DNA of 35,761 nucleotides from LH-M37 sp032251315 (GTDB lineage Bacteria; Pseudomonadota; Gammaproteobacteria; SZUA-229), in the NCBI GenBank assembly GCA_032251315.1, contig JAVVEE010000020.1:1-35761 (forward strand), in the 5' to 3' direction. Each line of letters starts with the position of its first letter. The first letter of the stretch is position 1. The position numbers and the translations under genes are program-made. Under the pieces are notes generated by a model. The model was not told where the DNA came from, did not search any database, and saw nothing but the letters and a program-made list of their open reading frames with translations. This document shows, piece after piece, positions 24,192 to 31,347 of the stretch.

Positions 24192-25751
24192 GTGCTGCAG
24201 GAACTGCTAGATGACACTATGGCCACGCTGCACGAAGTGATCGAACAAAGTGAGCCTGTGCTGCATACGCGTGAAACCGGCATGGTGCTGCATGTGGGCG
24301 GGGGCATCGCTAGTGTCAGTGGCTTGCCCGGCCTTACCTCAGAAGAGCTGGTGCAGTTCCCGGATGGGGTGCTGGGCGTGGCCATCAACCTTGACCCCGA
24401 TGTCGCCGGGATAATGTTGCTTGGCGATAGCACTGGACTGTCAGCAGGTATTGAAGTCAGCGCCACCGGCCGTGAGGCCGACACCCCGGTCGGTGAGGGG
24501 CTGCTGGGGCGGGTGATCGACGCCACCGGAAAAGTGCTGGATCGCGGCAAAGCCCTGAAATTCAGCGAGCGCAGACCGGTGGAGCGCCAGGCCCCTGCCA
24601 TCATGGAGCGCTCGCCGGTGACCGTACCACTGGAGACCGGCATCAAGGCCATCGACGCCCTCATCCCCATTGGTCGCGGCCAGCGTGAACTCATCGTCGG
24701 CGACCGACAGACCGGCAAAACCTCGGTGGCGGTCGACACCATCATTAATCAGCGTGACAAAGGCGTCATCTGCATCTACTGCGCCATCGGCCAGCGCGGC
24801 ACGGCAGTCGCCAGGGTGGTGGAAACATTGCGCAAAAACGAGGCGCTGGCGCACACCATCGTGGTGGTCGCCTCAGATGAAGATCCGCCCGGCCTGCGCT
24901 TCATTACCCCCTATGCCGCCACCACCATGGCCGAATATTTCATGGAACAGGGGCACGATGCGCTGGTTGTTTATGACGACCTCACCCGCCATGCCCGGGC
25001 CTACCGTGAACTGTCCCTGCTGCTGCGTCGGCCACCGGGGCGCGAGGCGTATCCGGGCGATATTTTCTACATTCATTCACGCCTGCTGGAACGTGCCACC
25101 CACCTGCGCGATGAGCGCGGCGGCGGTTCGCTGACAGCGCTACCGGTGATCGAAACGCAGGCACAGGACATCTCCGCCTATATCCCCACCAACCTGATCT
25201 CTATCACCGATGGTCAGATTTACCTCTCGCCGGCGTTGTTCCACAAAGGCCTGCTGCCGGCCATCGATGTCGGCAAATCGGTGTCGCGGGTAGGCGGCAA
25301 AACCCAGTACCCGGCATTTCGCAGTGTCGCCGGTGATCTGCGCCTGTCGTACTCGCAGTTTGAGGAGTTGGAGAGTTTCGCGCGCTTCGCCACCCGCATG
25401 GATAAAGAGACCCGCAAAACCATCGACCATGGCCGACGGGTGCGGGAGGTTCTGAAACAGAGTGAACATCAGCCGCTGCGCGCCAGCGAGCAGATGGCGA
25501 TACTCAAAGCGGTCAATGCCGGCCTGCTCGATGAGCTGCCTCTGGAGCAGATCGCGGAGGCTGAAACCAGGATTCAGCAGCGCGTCCTCGAACAGTTGCC
25601 TGAACTCTGCGAGCATATGGAGAGCGGTGAGAAACTGGAGGATTCGCAATGGTTACAGCTTCTGGAGGTTGCTGAAAAGGCGTTAGCTGAATTGCAGGAA
25701 GATAGCGGGAAATCGAAGGCTTCGGAAAAACCAAAAGACACGCAGGCATAG
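24192..25751 (+). CDS. atpA: N-ATPase F1 subunit alpha
   Basis: A 519-residue non-catalytic nucleotide-binding subunit. P-loop GDRQTGKT, DTIINQ, CIYCAIGQRGTAVARVV, the Walker B region ALVVYDDLTRHARAYRE and the arginine-finger segment SVSRVGGKTQYPAF are all present. The frame begins with GTG 24192, with AGGAGG 8 nt upstream; an internal ATG at 24219 is the alternative. A C-terminal helical extension is rich in Glu and Lys. Three bases separate atpF from atpA. Confidence 0.94.
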   Translation: MLQELLDDTMATLHEVIEQSEPVLHTRETGMVLHVGGGIASVSGLPGLTSEELVQFPDGVLGVAINLDPDVAGIMLLGDSTGLSAGIEVSATGREADTPVGEGLLGRVIDATGKVLDRGKALKFSERRPVERQAPAIMERSPVTVPLETGIKAIDALIPIGRGQRELIVGDRQTGKTSVAVDTIINQRDKGVICIYCAIGQRGTAVARVVETLRKNEALAHTIVVVASDEDPPGLRFITPYAATTMAEYFMEQGHDALVVYDDLTRHARAYRELSLLLRRPPGREAYPGDIFYIHSRLLERATHLRDERGGGSLTALPVIETQAQDISAYIPTNLISITDGQIYLSPALFHKGLLPAIDVGKSVSRVGGKTQYPAFRSVAGDLRLSYSQFEELESFARFATRMDKETRKTIDHGRRVREVLKQSEHQPLRASEQMAILKAVNAGLLDELPLEQIAEAETRIQQRVLEQLPELCEHMESGEKLEDSQWLQLLEVAEKALAELQEDSGKSKASEKPKDTQA

Positions 25752-25754
25752 TTT

Positions 25755-26648
25755 ATGGAATCGCTCAATCATCTGCACAAACAGCTCGACAGCCTCAATG
25801 AATTGCGTGCCATCGTTAAAACCATGAAGGCACTGTCGGCAGCGAGCATCCACCAGTACGAGCAGGCGGTCAACGCGGTCACCGGCTACTATCAAACCGT
25901 GGAGCGCGGCTTACACGTCGTCTTGCAGGACATGCCATCCCCGCCCGTTCCTCCTGTACAAAAACATAAACCCCGTCGACTCGCCGCGATCGTCTTCGGC
26001 TCCGATCACGGCCTCTGTGGCCGTTTCAACGAAGAGATTGCCGGTTATGCACTGGATCGTATGAGCTCCACCGCTGCCGATCCGAACAACCGTCTGGTGC
26101 TTGCCGTCGGCGCCCGCGTCGCCGCCAGTCTGGAACACGCGGGTCAGGCCATTGAAGAAGATTTTCTCGTCCCCGGTTCTGCCGAACAGATCACCGCCAG
26201 CGTGCAGCAGATCCTGCTCAAGATCGACGAATGGCGCGAGCAGTCCGAAGTGCATTATGTCTACCTGTTCTACAATCGTCATGACGGCGGCAGCAGTTAT
26301 CACCCCATCGGTTTCGAACTACTGCCGGTTAACCTGCACCGCTTTCGCCGCCTGAAAGAAGAAAGCTGGCCCTCGCGCAGCCTGCCCACCTTTAGCATGA
26401 ACCGTGAACAACTCCTCAGCCGCCTGCTGCACCAGTATCTGTTCGTTTCGATCTTCCGCGCATGCGCCGAATCCCAGGCCAGCGAACACGCCAGCCGACT
26501 GGCGGCAATGCAATCGGCACAGCGTAACCTCGATGAACGGCTGGACGAAGTCACCATGGTTTTCCGCCGCGCCCGACAAAACGTCATCACCTCCGAATTG
26601 CTGGACGTGGTCTCCGGATTTGAAGCACTGACCGGGGTTGAAAAATAG
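25755..26648 (+). CDS. atpG: N-ATPase F1 subunit gamma
   Basis: A 297-residue central-stalk subunit. The N-terminal helix (LNELRAIVKTMKALSAASIHQYEQAV) and C-terminal helix (ASRLAAMQSAQRNLDERLDEVTMVFRRARQNVITSELLDVVSGFEAL) form the gamma coiled coil. The Rossmann-like middle part includes FGSDHGLCGRFNEEI. Its ATG is 3 bp after the atpA stop. Last gene of the operon; no strong terminator is visible after it. Confidence 0.93.
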   Translation: MESLNHLHKQLDSLNELRAIVKTMKALSAASIHQYEQAVNAVTGYYQTVERGLHVVLQDMPSPPVPPVQKHKPRRLAAIVFGSDHGLCGRFNEEIAGYALDRMSSTAADPNNRLVLAVGARVAASLEHAGQAIEEDFLVPGSAEQITASVQQILLKIDEWREQSEVHYVYLFYNRHDGGSSYHPIGFELLPVNLHRFRRLKEESWPSRSLPTFSMNREQLLSRLLHQYLFVSIFRACAESQASEHASRLAAMQSAQRNLDERLDEVTMVFRRARQNVITSELLDVVSGFEALTGVEK

Positions 26649-26664
26649 AAGGTTAGGGAAAGAC

Positions 26665-26700
26665 TTTTTCACCGCAGAGGCGCAGAGAACGCAGAGAAAA
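26665..26700 (+). repeat. GCAGAG-type intergenic repeat
   Basis: TTTTTCACCGCAGAGG followed by two more GCAGAG units and AAAA. This kind of sequence is dispersed between genes in many bacteria. A shorter inverted version is at 4796-4821. Confidence 0.55.
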
Positions 26701-26720
26701 CCATAGATAATTTTAGTGTA

Positions 26721-26795
26721 CTAACTGTATTGCATAAGAAGATGTATTCTCAGCGCGTCTTGATTGAAGGGTATCCTTTCCATGTGACTCAATAA
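26721..26795 (+). mobile_element. MITE family 1, copy 4 (internally deleted or decayed)
   Basis: The right half is clear from 26741 (GATGTATTCTCAGCGCG) through the 28-bp arm to CATGTGACTCAATA, with TA at 26796-26797. On the left only CTAAC (26721-26725) after a TA remains, then unrelated sequence. The left arm and the palindromic half of the core are missing. Confidence 0.75.
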
Positions 26796-26811
26796 TATAC
26801 AGATGCTTTTA

Positions 26812-26829
26812 CATTGACTTTTTTCAATG
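26812..26829. promoter_or_regulatory. FNR/CRP-family-like palindrome C
   Basis: CATTGA, CTTTTT, TCAATG. It matches the other palindromes of this type but lies between convergent genes, so a regulatory role here is doubtful. Confidence 0.3.
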
Positions 26830-26862
26830 CAATGCTTACGTCACACTTCGCGGTGCGCGATA

Positions 26863-27639
26863 CTATGTGCGAATAGCAACCTGATACGGCTCGGCTAATT
26901 CGTGCTTATCGTTCTCTTTTGCGATAAAGGCCACATGGCTGTTATCGATGCTTACAAAACCTTCAAGCAAGTCTATACCTGCCCGCTCCACATCTGAGTC
27001 GATGCGCTCCAGCAGAGTTTGCAGTGCCAGTCCTGTTTCAGTCTGATCATCTGACACTAAACCCAGCGCTCTCCTGCTGGCATTGGCATGTTTCTCCCCT
27101 GCCTTCCCCAACCTGAAGAAATGCTGGACAAGAATAACGTTGAGATAGTTAGTGGAAATATTCTGTTTAAGAAAAGTGCTGATTTCCCTGTCAGTCATCT
27201 TGCTGTCGGAAGGTAATAATTCGGTGATCTGTTCGGGCAGAAATGCTGTAAAGGCTTCACCGTTAACATAACCGTTAAGTATGTCTTCCCTGATGATCTG
27301 CTCATAGTCCGGTCGCGGGTCTGAGCCGGTACGTTTTGATAATTGTATCAGCGCCATGGCTTCGCTACGATGACCACTGACACCAAAGCCGGAAAGGAAA
27401 TGATCCAGAATGTCGTGAACAAAGACGGACGTATTTATATTTTTACCGGTCTCACGAGTGCTGGCTATAATTTGAGGATCACCGATAGTGGCATCAAGTT
27501 TCCAGCCTCTGGCACCAAAACTGTCATCCCAGGACTTTTTGTATGTCACCGGGAGGTGAAGTTTGTCATTAATAATTTTAAGGAATTTTTCAGGATAGTT
27601 GCGTACATCACGAAACGCATTATTGTGAATGTGCTCCAT
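26863..27639 (-). CDS. Protein of unknown function, 258 residues
   Basis: Soluble, no signal peptide, no membrane segment. Not recognised. Features: a central HDILDHFLSGFGVSGHRSEAMAL segment whose His and Asp residues could bind a metal, and an acidic C-terminal part. The start ATG 27639 follows a GGAGC-like site. On the same strand upstream lie the AhpD-like and tetR genes, 133 bp away, so it might be in that transcript. Codon use looks ordinary for the window. Confidence 0.7.
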   Translation of the reverse strand: MEHIHNNAFRDVRNYPEKFLKIINDKLHLPVTYKKSWDDSFGARGWKLDATIGDPQIIASTRETGKNINTSVFVHDILDHFLSGFGVSGHRSEAMALIQLSKRTGSDPRPDYEQIIREDILNGYVNGEAFTAFLPEQITELLPSDSKMTDREISTFLKQNISTNYLNVILVQHFFRLGKAGEKHANASRRALGLVSDDQTETGLALQTLLERIDSDVERAGIDLLEGFVSIDNSHVAFIAKENDKHELAEPYQVAIRT

Positions 27640-27772
27640 TTTTTGCTCCGCGCTCCGCTTTTAGAAGTCTTGAATGCATTATGAGCAATTATTGTTTTAT
27701 CCTCGGGCCGAGATCATAAAATACTGACTCCTTGCAGAATTTTAATTCTCAGCCCTTCTGATTTCAAATTAA

Positions 27773-28327
27773 TCAGCCACCGTGTTTCCAGGCTCTGCCC
27801 TTAAAAGGTTCATCCAGCTCGGTTTCTACCAGATGGTTGGTGTAATTTGACAGTGTCTTCATGCCCACGCCAAGAATAACATCCAGCACACTTTGTCGTG
27901 TGTAACCGTGCTGCATGAGTGCGTTCACTTCTGATTCATCAACCCAACCTCTGGCATCAACTACTGATTGTGTAAATTTACGCAGTGCCTGCAGGCGCGC
28001 ATCCGGTATATCACTGCCATCACGTAAAGCAGCAGTGACCTCTTCCGGCACTTTGATCATGTCGGCAATAACGCTGTGCACACTGACGCAGTATTCGCAT
28101 TTATTAGTGGCGCTGGTAGCGATTAAAACCACCTGCTGCTCAACCGGGCTTAATGAGCTGTTGCTAAATATATCACTCAAGCTGGTATAGCCTTTGAGCA
28201 AAGCCGGGGATTCAGCCATTTTCTTATAGAGATTCGGTACCATGCCATAGGTTTTTTCGGCGCTCTCAAAAATGGGCAGCGTCTCTTTTGGCGCGGTTTC
28301 TTTAGTGTGATAGGGAAAGTCTTTCAT
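27773..28327 (-). CDS. AhpD-like / carboxymuconolactone decarboxylase-family protein
   Basis: A 184-residue all-helical protein. The CEYCVSVHS motif is the CxxC...H redox site of AhpD-like alkylhydroperoxidases, which reduce peroxides or pass electrons from lipoyl or thioredoxin partners. LDVILGVGMKTLSNYTNHLVETELD at the C-terminus is typical of YciW/peroxidase-related members. The ATG at 28327 follows GAGGATA; a TTG five codons upstream (28342) is less likely. A palindrome at 28370-28383 matches the site in front of the adjacent tetR gene, so the product is probably induced when TetR is released, for example under oxidative or electrophile stress (inference). Confidence 0.85.
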   Translation of the reverse strand: MKDFPYHTKETAPKETLPIFESAEKTYGMVPNLYKKMAESPALLKGYTSLSDIFSNSSLSPVEQQVVLIATSATNKCEYCVSVHSVIADMIKVPEEVTAALRDGSDIPDARLQALRKFTQSVVDARGWVDESEVNALMQHGYTRQSVLDVILGVGMKTLSNYTNHLVETELDEPFKGRAWKHGG

Positions 28328-28369
28328 AATCGTTATCCTCAAAGTTGACAGGCTCGGCCTGCGTTATCG

Positions 28370-28383
28370 GGACCGTATGGTCC
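28370..28383. promoter_or_regulatory. TetR-family operator 1
   Basis: GGACC-GTAT-GGTCC, a perfect 14-bp palindrome 43 bp upstream of the AhpD-like start. It matches 12 of 14 positions of operator 2. Confidence 0.7.
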
Positions 28384-28401
28384 ATAAAAAAACAAAAAAA
28401 A

Positions 28402-28989
28402 TCAAAATAGCGTTGAAAGAATTATTTTTGCTGTTGAAATAATATCAGCTGCACTGGCGCCGGCCTTAACCTGTGTTTTAAGACCGCTCATCGCGGTAAC
28501 CAGATAGATAGCCAGTGCCCGCGTATCCTCGTTGGCCGGTATTTCACCTTCGCTTTGTGTGCGTCTTACTGCTGTTTCGAAAACATCGTAAAAACCTCGC
28601 GTACCCTGTTTCACCAGTCCGGCAATCACCAAGTCGCTTTGTGCAAATTCCGAGGCGGTATTCATGACCAGGCAGCCGCGTCTGGCATTTTTTCCTTTGA
28701 CCTCATCGGCAACACTGTAGAACATATCCTCGATAAACTGACGACCTGACCGGGCATTGTTCAGCATCGCTTTCAGATCCTTCACCAGACACTGGCGGTA
28801 GCGGTCAATACTCTGTTCAAATAACAGATGCTTGCTGCCAAATGTCTGATACAGGCTGCTTTTCGAAAGTCCGGTCTCTCGCAGAAGATCATTCAGTGAA
28901 GTCGACTCGTAACCCTTGCGCCAGAAAAGTTGCATGGCGGATTCAAGTGCTATTTCGGGATCAAATTGTAAAGGTCTTCCAGCGGTCAT
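28402..28989 (-). CDS. TetR/AcrR-family transcriptional regulator
   Basis: A 195-residue regulator. The N-terminal helix-turn-helix (ALESAMQLFWRKGYESTSLNDL, then TGLSKSSLYQTFGSKHLLF) is classic TetR. The C-terminal ligand domain has a single conserved-looking Cys (RRGCLVMNTASEFA), as in several TetR regulators of stress genes. It lies 74 bp upstream of the AhpD-like gene on the same strand. The promoter contains operator 2 between -35 and -10, indicating autorepression, and the -10 is so close to the ATG that the mRNA may be leaderless. Confidence 0.92.
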   Translation of the reverse strand: MTAGRPLQFDPEIALESAMQLFWRKGYESTSLNDLLRETGLSKSSLYQTFGSKHLLFEQSIDRYRQCLVKDLKAMLNNARSGRQFIEDMFYSVADEVKGKNARRGCLVMNTASEFAQSDLVIAGLVKQGTRGFYDVFETAVRRTQSEGEIPANEDTRALAIYLVTAMSGLKTQVKAGASAADIISTAKIILSTLF

Positions 28990-28995
28990 AGGTAC

Positions 28996-29025
28996 ATTAT
29001 AGGACTGAATGGTCCTGTATTACAA
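28996..29025 (-). promoter_or_regulatory. tetR promoter with operator 2
   Basis: On the minus strand -35 TTGTAA (29025-29020), an 18-bp spacer and -10 TATAAT (29001-28996). The operator GGACTGAATGGTCC (29002-29015, plus strand) fills the spacer. The -10 ends 6 bp before the A of the ATG at 28989. Confidence 0.65.
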
Positions 29026-29065
29026 CAGGCGGAGCCGAATTCAGGTTTAATTTTCTTTATATGGT

Positions 29066-29239
29066 TTAACGCTCTCTGAGTTTATGCATGGCTTTACGCA
29101 TAAAACTCAGCTGTTTATTATAATTAGAGCAGCCTGAACAGATGAGCAGATGAAAGCGCAGACGAATGCGTTGAGGCAGGGATAGCTCCCGATCCTGTGA
29201 TTGCGATACCAGGCGGGTAGCCTGTTTACAATTCATCAT
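29066..29239 (-). CDS. Zinc-finger anti-sigma factor (zf-HC2 type)
   Basis: A 57-residue protein. Cys4 with LVSQSQDRELSLPQRIRL and then His30, Cys34 and Cys37 (HLLICSGC) form the zf-HC2 zinc site of small cytoplasmic anti-sigma factors, followed by a basic C-terminal helix. The ATG at 29239 overlaps the sigma-factor stop by one base (TAATG), so the two are translationally coupled and the protein presumably sequesters that sigma factor. There is no membrane segment. A short gene, easily missed. Confidence 0.85.
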   Translation of the reverse strand: MMNCKQATRLVSQSQDRELSLPQRIRLRFHLLICSGCSNYNKQLSFMRKAMHKLRER

Positions 29240-29829
29240 TAAAGCCGCCCTCCCCGTATATAGTTAGTTTCCAGACATTTTCTTAGCTGCGAGCGAGCAC
29301 GGTGCATGATTACCCAGGCATTGCTGTCGCTCAGATTAAGTTCCCTACACACCTCCTTAAGCTCAAGCCCGAGATGTTCCCGCATCATAAAGACACGGGC
29401 GGTATTGATCGGCAGCTGATTAAGGCAGATCTCAAAAACGACCCAGAACTGCTCATTATCGAGATTATTTTCCGGCTGTCCCCAGTCAGAGGGCTTATGT
29501 GTTTTTTTCCAGTGGCCTCTGCTATCAAACGCGTCATCTTCATCCTCGCCGTCTTCGATAAAAGATTCAGTCGGATGCCGACTGCGCTCACGGATAACAT
29601 CAATGATTTTATTCCGCAGTATGGCAAACACCCAGCTATTAAGGCTGCCCCGGCCATTGAATTGGGCGGATGAGATGGCGGCACTAATGGCTTCATGGAC
29701 GATATCCTCCGCCAGCACTGCATCGCGCAACTGCAAGGTGGTAAAGCGCAACATCTCTTCCCTCATTGATGCCACCTGCTCGGCATCAACATGACCGGAG
29801 TGCGAGCTATGTACTGCATTCTTGTTCAA
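29239..29829 (-). CDS. ECF-type RNA polymerase sigma factor
   Basis: A 196-residue sigma-70 family protein with region 2 (LRFTTLQLRDAVLAEDIVHEA, then GRGSLNSWVFAILRNKIIDVIRER) and region 4 (LPINTARVFMMREHLGLELKEVCRELNLSDSNAWVIMHRARSQLRKCL). An acidic linker (DGEDEDDAFDSRG) separates them. The start is TTG 29829: a TAAGGT Shine-Dalgarno sits 7-8 nt upstream, but inside a perfect hairpin (29836-29868). With its anti-sigma factor it lies downstream of the hvfA-doxX pair, a layout known for copper or metal-peptide (HvfA/bufferin) loci, so those genes are the likely targets. Confidence 0.88.
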   Translation of the reverse strand: MNKNAVHSSHSGHVDAEQVASMREEMLRFTTLQLRDAVLAEDIVHEAISAAISSAQFNGRGSLNSWVFAILRNKIIDVIRERSRHPTESFIEDGEDEDDAFDSRGHWKKTHKPSDWGQPENNLDNEQFWVVFEICLNQLPINTARVFMMREHLGLELKEVCRELNLSDSNAWVIMHRARSQLRKCLETNYIRGGRL

Positions 29830-29835
29830 AACAGT

Positions 29836-29868
29836 TACCTTATAGAATTAATGAATTAATATAAGGTA
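29836..29868 (-). promoter_or_regulatory. Hairpin covering the sigma-factor Shine-Dalgarno
   Basis: On the minus strand TACCTTATA, 15 bases, TATAAGGTA: perfect 9-bp arms. The 3' arm contains the AAGG that would bind the ribosome ahead of the TTG at 29829. The stem is mostly A-U, so it could open with temperature or by protein or ligand binding. A DNA operator is the alternative reading. Confidence 0.55.
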
Positions 29869-29934
29869 GCCTTTATCGGGAATACAGTAAAGCTCAATTA
29901 TTGATACAACCTACAATCTTTCTCGACCCTGTGT

Positions 29935-30528
29935 TTATTGCCAGTATTTTTTAATCCAGTAATCGACTGAGAGGTATCGCCCTGCACCATAGAAGAACAA
30001 TACCAGCAGCATAATAAAATAGGTGCTCGCGAACTCGATACCATTATTGAGCATAACTAGACTGCCATGCTCTGTTAGCCAGCTGTAATTACCATGCTCT
30101 CTTAAAATATCTTTGGCGACATCAAGGCGTTCGATGGCGGCAATAGTACGATCATTGGCGAAAAGACTGCCTGATCCTTCAGCGATGGCCAGCCAGCCGT
30201 TATTCCAGTGCACCGTAAAGATGGCCACCAGCATCGTTACCATCAGCGGTATCGTTATCCAGCGAACGGCCAGTCCGACGAGCAATAATATGGCACCGCC
30301 CGCCTCTGTTAGCGCCGCAGCCCAGGCCATAATTTCAGGAAACGGCAGACCGAGACCCCAGTCCGGATTACCGAACCATTCAATAGTGGAGTCCATATTG
30401 GCCAGTTTTTTGGTTCCCGCCATCCAGAATATCGGCACCAGATACAGCCGTAATGCCAGCGGCGCAAGAAAATCAACCGACCTTGTGATGTTCAGTATTT
30501 CGTATAATTTGTTAAGTATCCGTTTCAT
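29935..30528 (-). CDS. DoxX-family membrane protein (HvfX-like)
   Basis: A 197-residue inner-membrane protein with about four hydrophobic segments. LRLYLVPIFWMAGTKKL near the N-terminus and AALTEAGGAILLLVGLAVRW in the middle are DoxX signatures. A DoxX protein is a regular partner in HvfA-type metallophore clusters, where it is thought to assist maturation or redox chemistry at the membrane. It lies 105 bp downstream of the precursor gene on the same strand. The MNIO (DUF692) and DUF2063 genes normally found between these two are absent. Confidence 0.85.
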   Translation of the reverse strand: MKRILNKLYEILNITRSVDFLAPLALRLYLVPIFWMAGTKKLANMDSTIEWFGNPDWGLGLPFPEIMAWAAALTEAGGAILLLVGLAVRWITIPLMVTMLVAIFTVHWNNGWLAIAEGSGSLFANDRTIAAIERLDVAKDILREHGNYSWLTEHGSLVMLNNGIEFASTYFIMLLVLFFYGAGRYLSVDYWIKKYWQ

Positions 30529-30602
30529 AATAGCCCTTATTACTTTTTATTTGCCACGCCATTAATAACCATCCCTGGTCACGACTAATTTATCCAACCC
30601 TT

Positions 30603-30619
30603 AGGAGGCTAAGCCTCCT
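30603..30619 (-). terminator. Short hairpin after the precursor-peptide gene
   Basis: AGGAGGC-TAA-GCCTCCT, a perfect stem 14 bp past the hvfA-like stop, without a T-tract. Between precursor and doxX it could protect the precursor mRNA or reduce read-through, a common arrangement in peptide operons. Its arms also match SD and anti-SD sequences. Confidence 0.45.
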
Positions 30620-30632
30620 GGCGGTTAGATGC

Positions 30633-30965
30633 TTAGCTGGCTCCACCGCACTTGCCTTCACCACATTTAGCTTCCTGTACTTTGGGCTTGCCCTCAGCTT
30701 TATTACCGCCGCACTTGCCTTCAGCCTCTTTCGCCTCGCCGCCACATTTGCCTTCTGCGTCTTTGGCCTTGCCGGCAGCCTTATCACCACCACACTTGCC
30801 TTCGCCGCATTTACCTTCGTTCACCGCAACCTCGTAGCCATCGGAAAGACTGGTCATTGCGAAAGGATTACTGTCAGCAGCCAGTACCGAGCCACTGGCC
30901 ATACCCAGTACCAGTGCGGTTCCACCGGCGAGAGAAAGGGTTTTCATGTTTTTGATTGTGCTCAT
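30633..30965 (-). CDS. hvfA: HvfA-family EGKCG-repeat peptide (metallophore / bufferin-type RiPP precursor)
   Basis: A 110-residue exported low-complexity peptide. A signal peptide (MKTLSLAGGTALVLGMASGSVLA, cleavage about 29/30) is followed by NPFAMTSLSDGYEVA, the conserved segment of HvfA precursors. Six Cys follow, each in an EGKCG or near motif: residues 50-54, 55-59, 71-75, 82-86 and 103-107, with EAKCG at 98-102. In characterised relatives an MNIO enzyme converts Cys in EGKCG into thiooxazole groups that bind copper in the periplasm. No MNIO gene is nearby, so unmodified thiols or a distant enzyme must be considered. M1 or M7 could be the start. Confidence 0.85.
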   Translation of the reverse strand: MSTIKNMKTLSLAGGTALVLGMASGSVLAADSNPFAMTSLSDGYEVAVNEGKCGEGKCGGDKAAGKAKDAEGKCGGEAKEAEGKCGGNKAEGKPKVQEAKCGEGKCGGAS

Positions 30966-31033
30966 AATTATGCTCCAATATTATTAAATTAAAATTCAGA
31001 CCTATCTGTTCAGGTTTTAGTGAACATGCTCAG

Positions 31034-31060
31034 TAGTCGCCGCTGAGCCGATTTCCTTAC
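31034..31060 (-). promoter_or_regulatory. Possible ECF-type promoter of hvfA
   Basis: On the minus strand GTAAGG (31060-31055), 15 bases, CGACTA (31039-31034), about 70 bp upstream of the start. The shape resembles GTAAC-N16-CGA ECF promoters, but only one such site was found in the window. Confidence 0.25.
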
Positions 31061-31166
31061 AGTTTTTTTTGAAATTGATTTCATTGGAGCTTCAAGGATT
31101 TACCAGAGAAAATCTCCGATTAGAACTATACTCTAAAATATCAACACTTTTCACATTAAAATAAGA

Positions 31167-31184
31167 CATTGATTTTCTTCAATG
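31167..31184. promoter_or_regulatory. FNR/CRP-family-like palindrome D
   Basis: CATTGA, TTTTCT, TCAATG; core TTGAT-TTTC-TTCAA. It lies between divergent hvfA and the sulfite dehydrogenase operon, 164 bp upstream of sorA. Confidence 0.45.
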
Positions 31185-31293
31185 CCCGGCCTGTTCAGGA
31201 ATGGTTACATATCGACAATAAATCAGGAGGCTGTCGGATTTAGGATGAATTGGCTGCGAAAACGTGAGAGCGGCCCTCGCTTCTACCGCCTAA

Positions 31294-31318
31294 ACCCGAC
31301 CGCGTTCCGGGTGTTTTT
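31294..31318 (+). terminator. Terminator-like hairpin upstream of sorA
   Basis: ACCCG, 9-nt loop, CGGGT, then GTTTTT. It sits in the sorA leader region, 30 bp before the ATG, so if the transcript starts upstream it could act as an attenuator. The stretch 31182-31290 before it shows no recognised gene. Confidence 0.35.
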
Positions 31319-31347
31319 CCTTTACAGCATAACGATGAGGAGATTCG

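Noticed and set aside
30646..30830. Regular repeats of GCACTTGCCTTC-like units, at first sight CRISPR-like or a tandem repeat
   Set aside because: They are the codons of the EGKCG motifs in the HvfA-like peptide, with irregular spacing and an intact frame.
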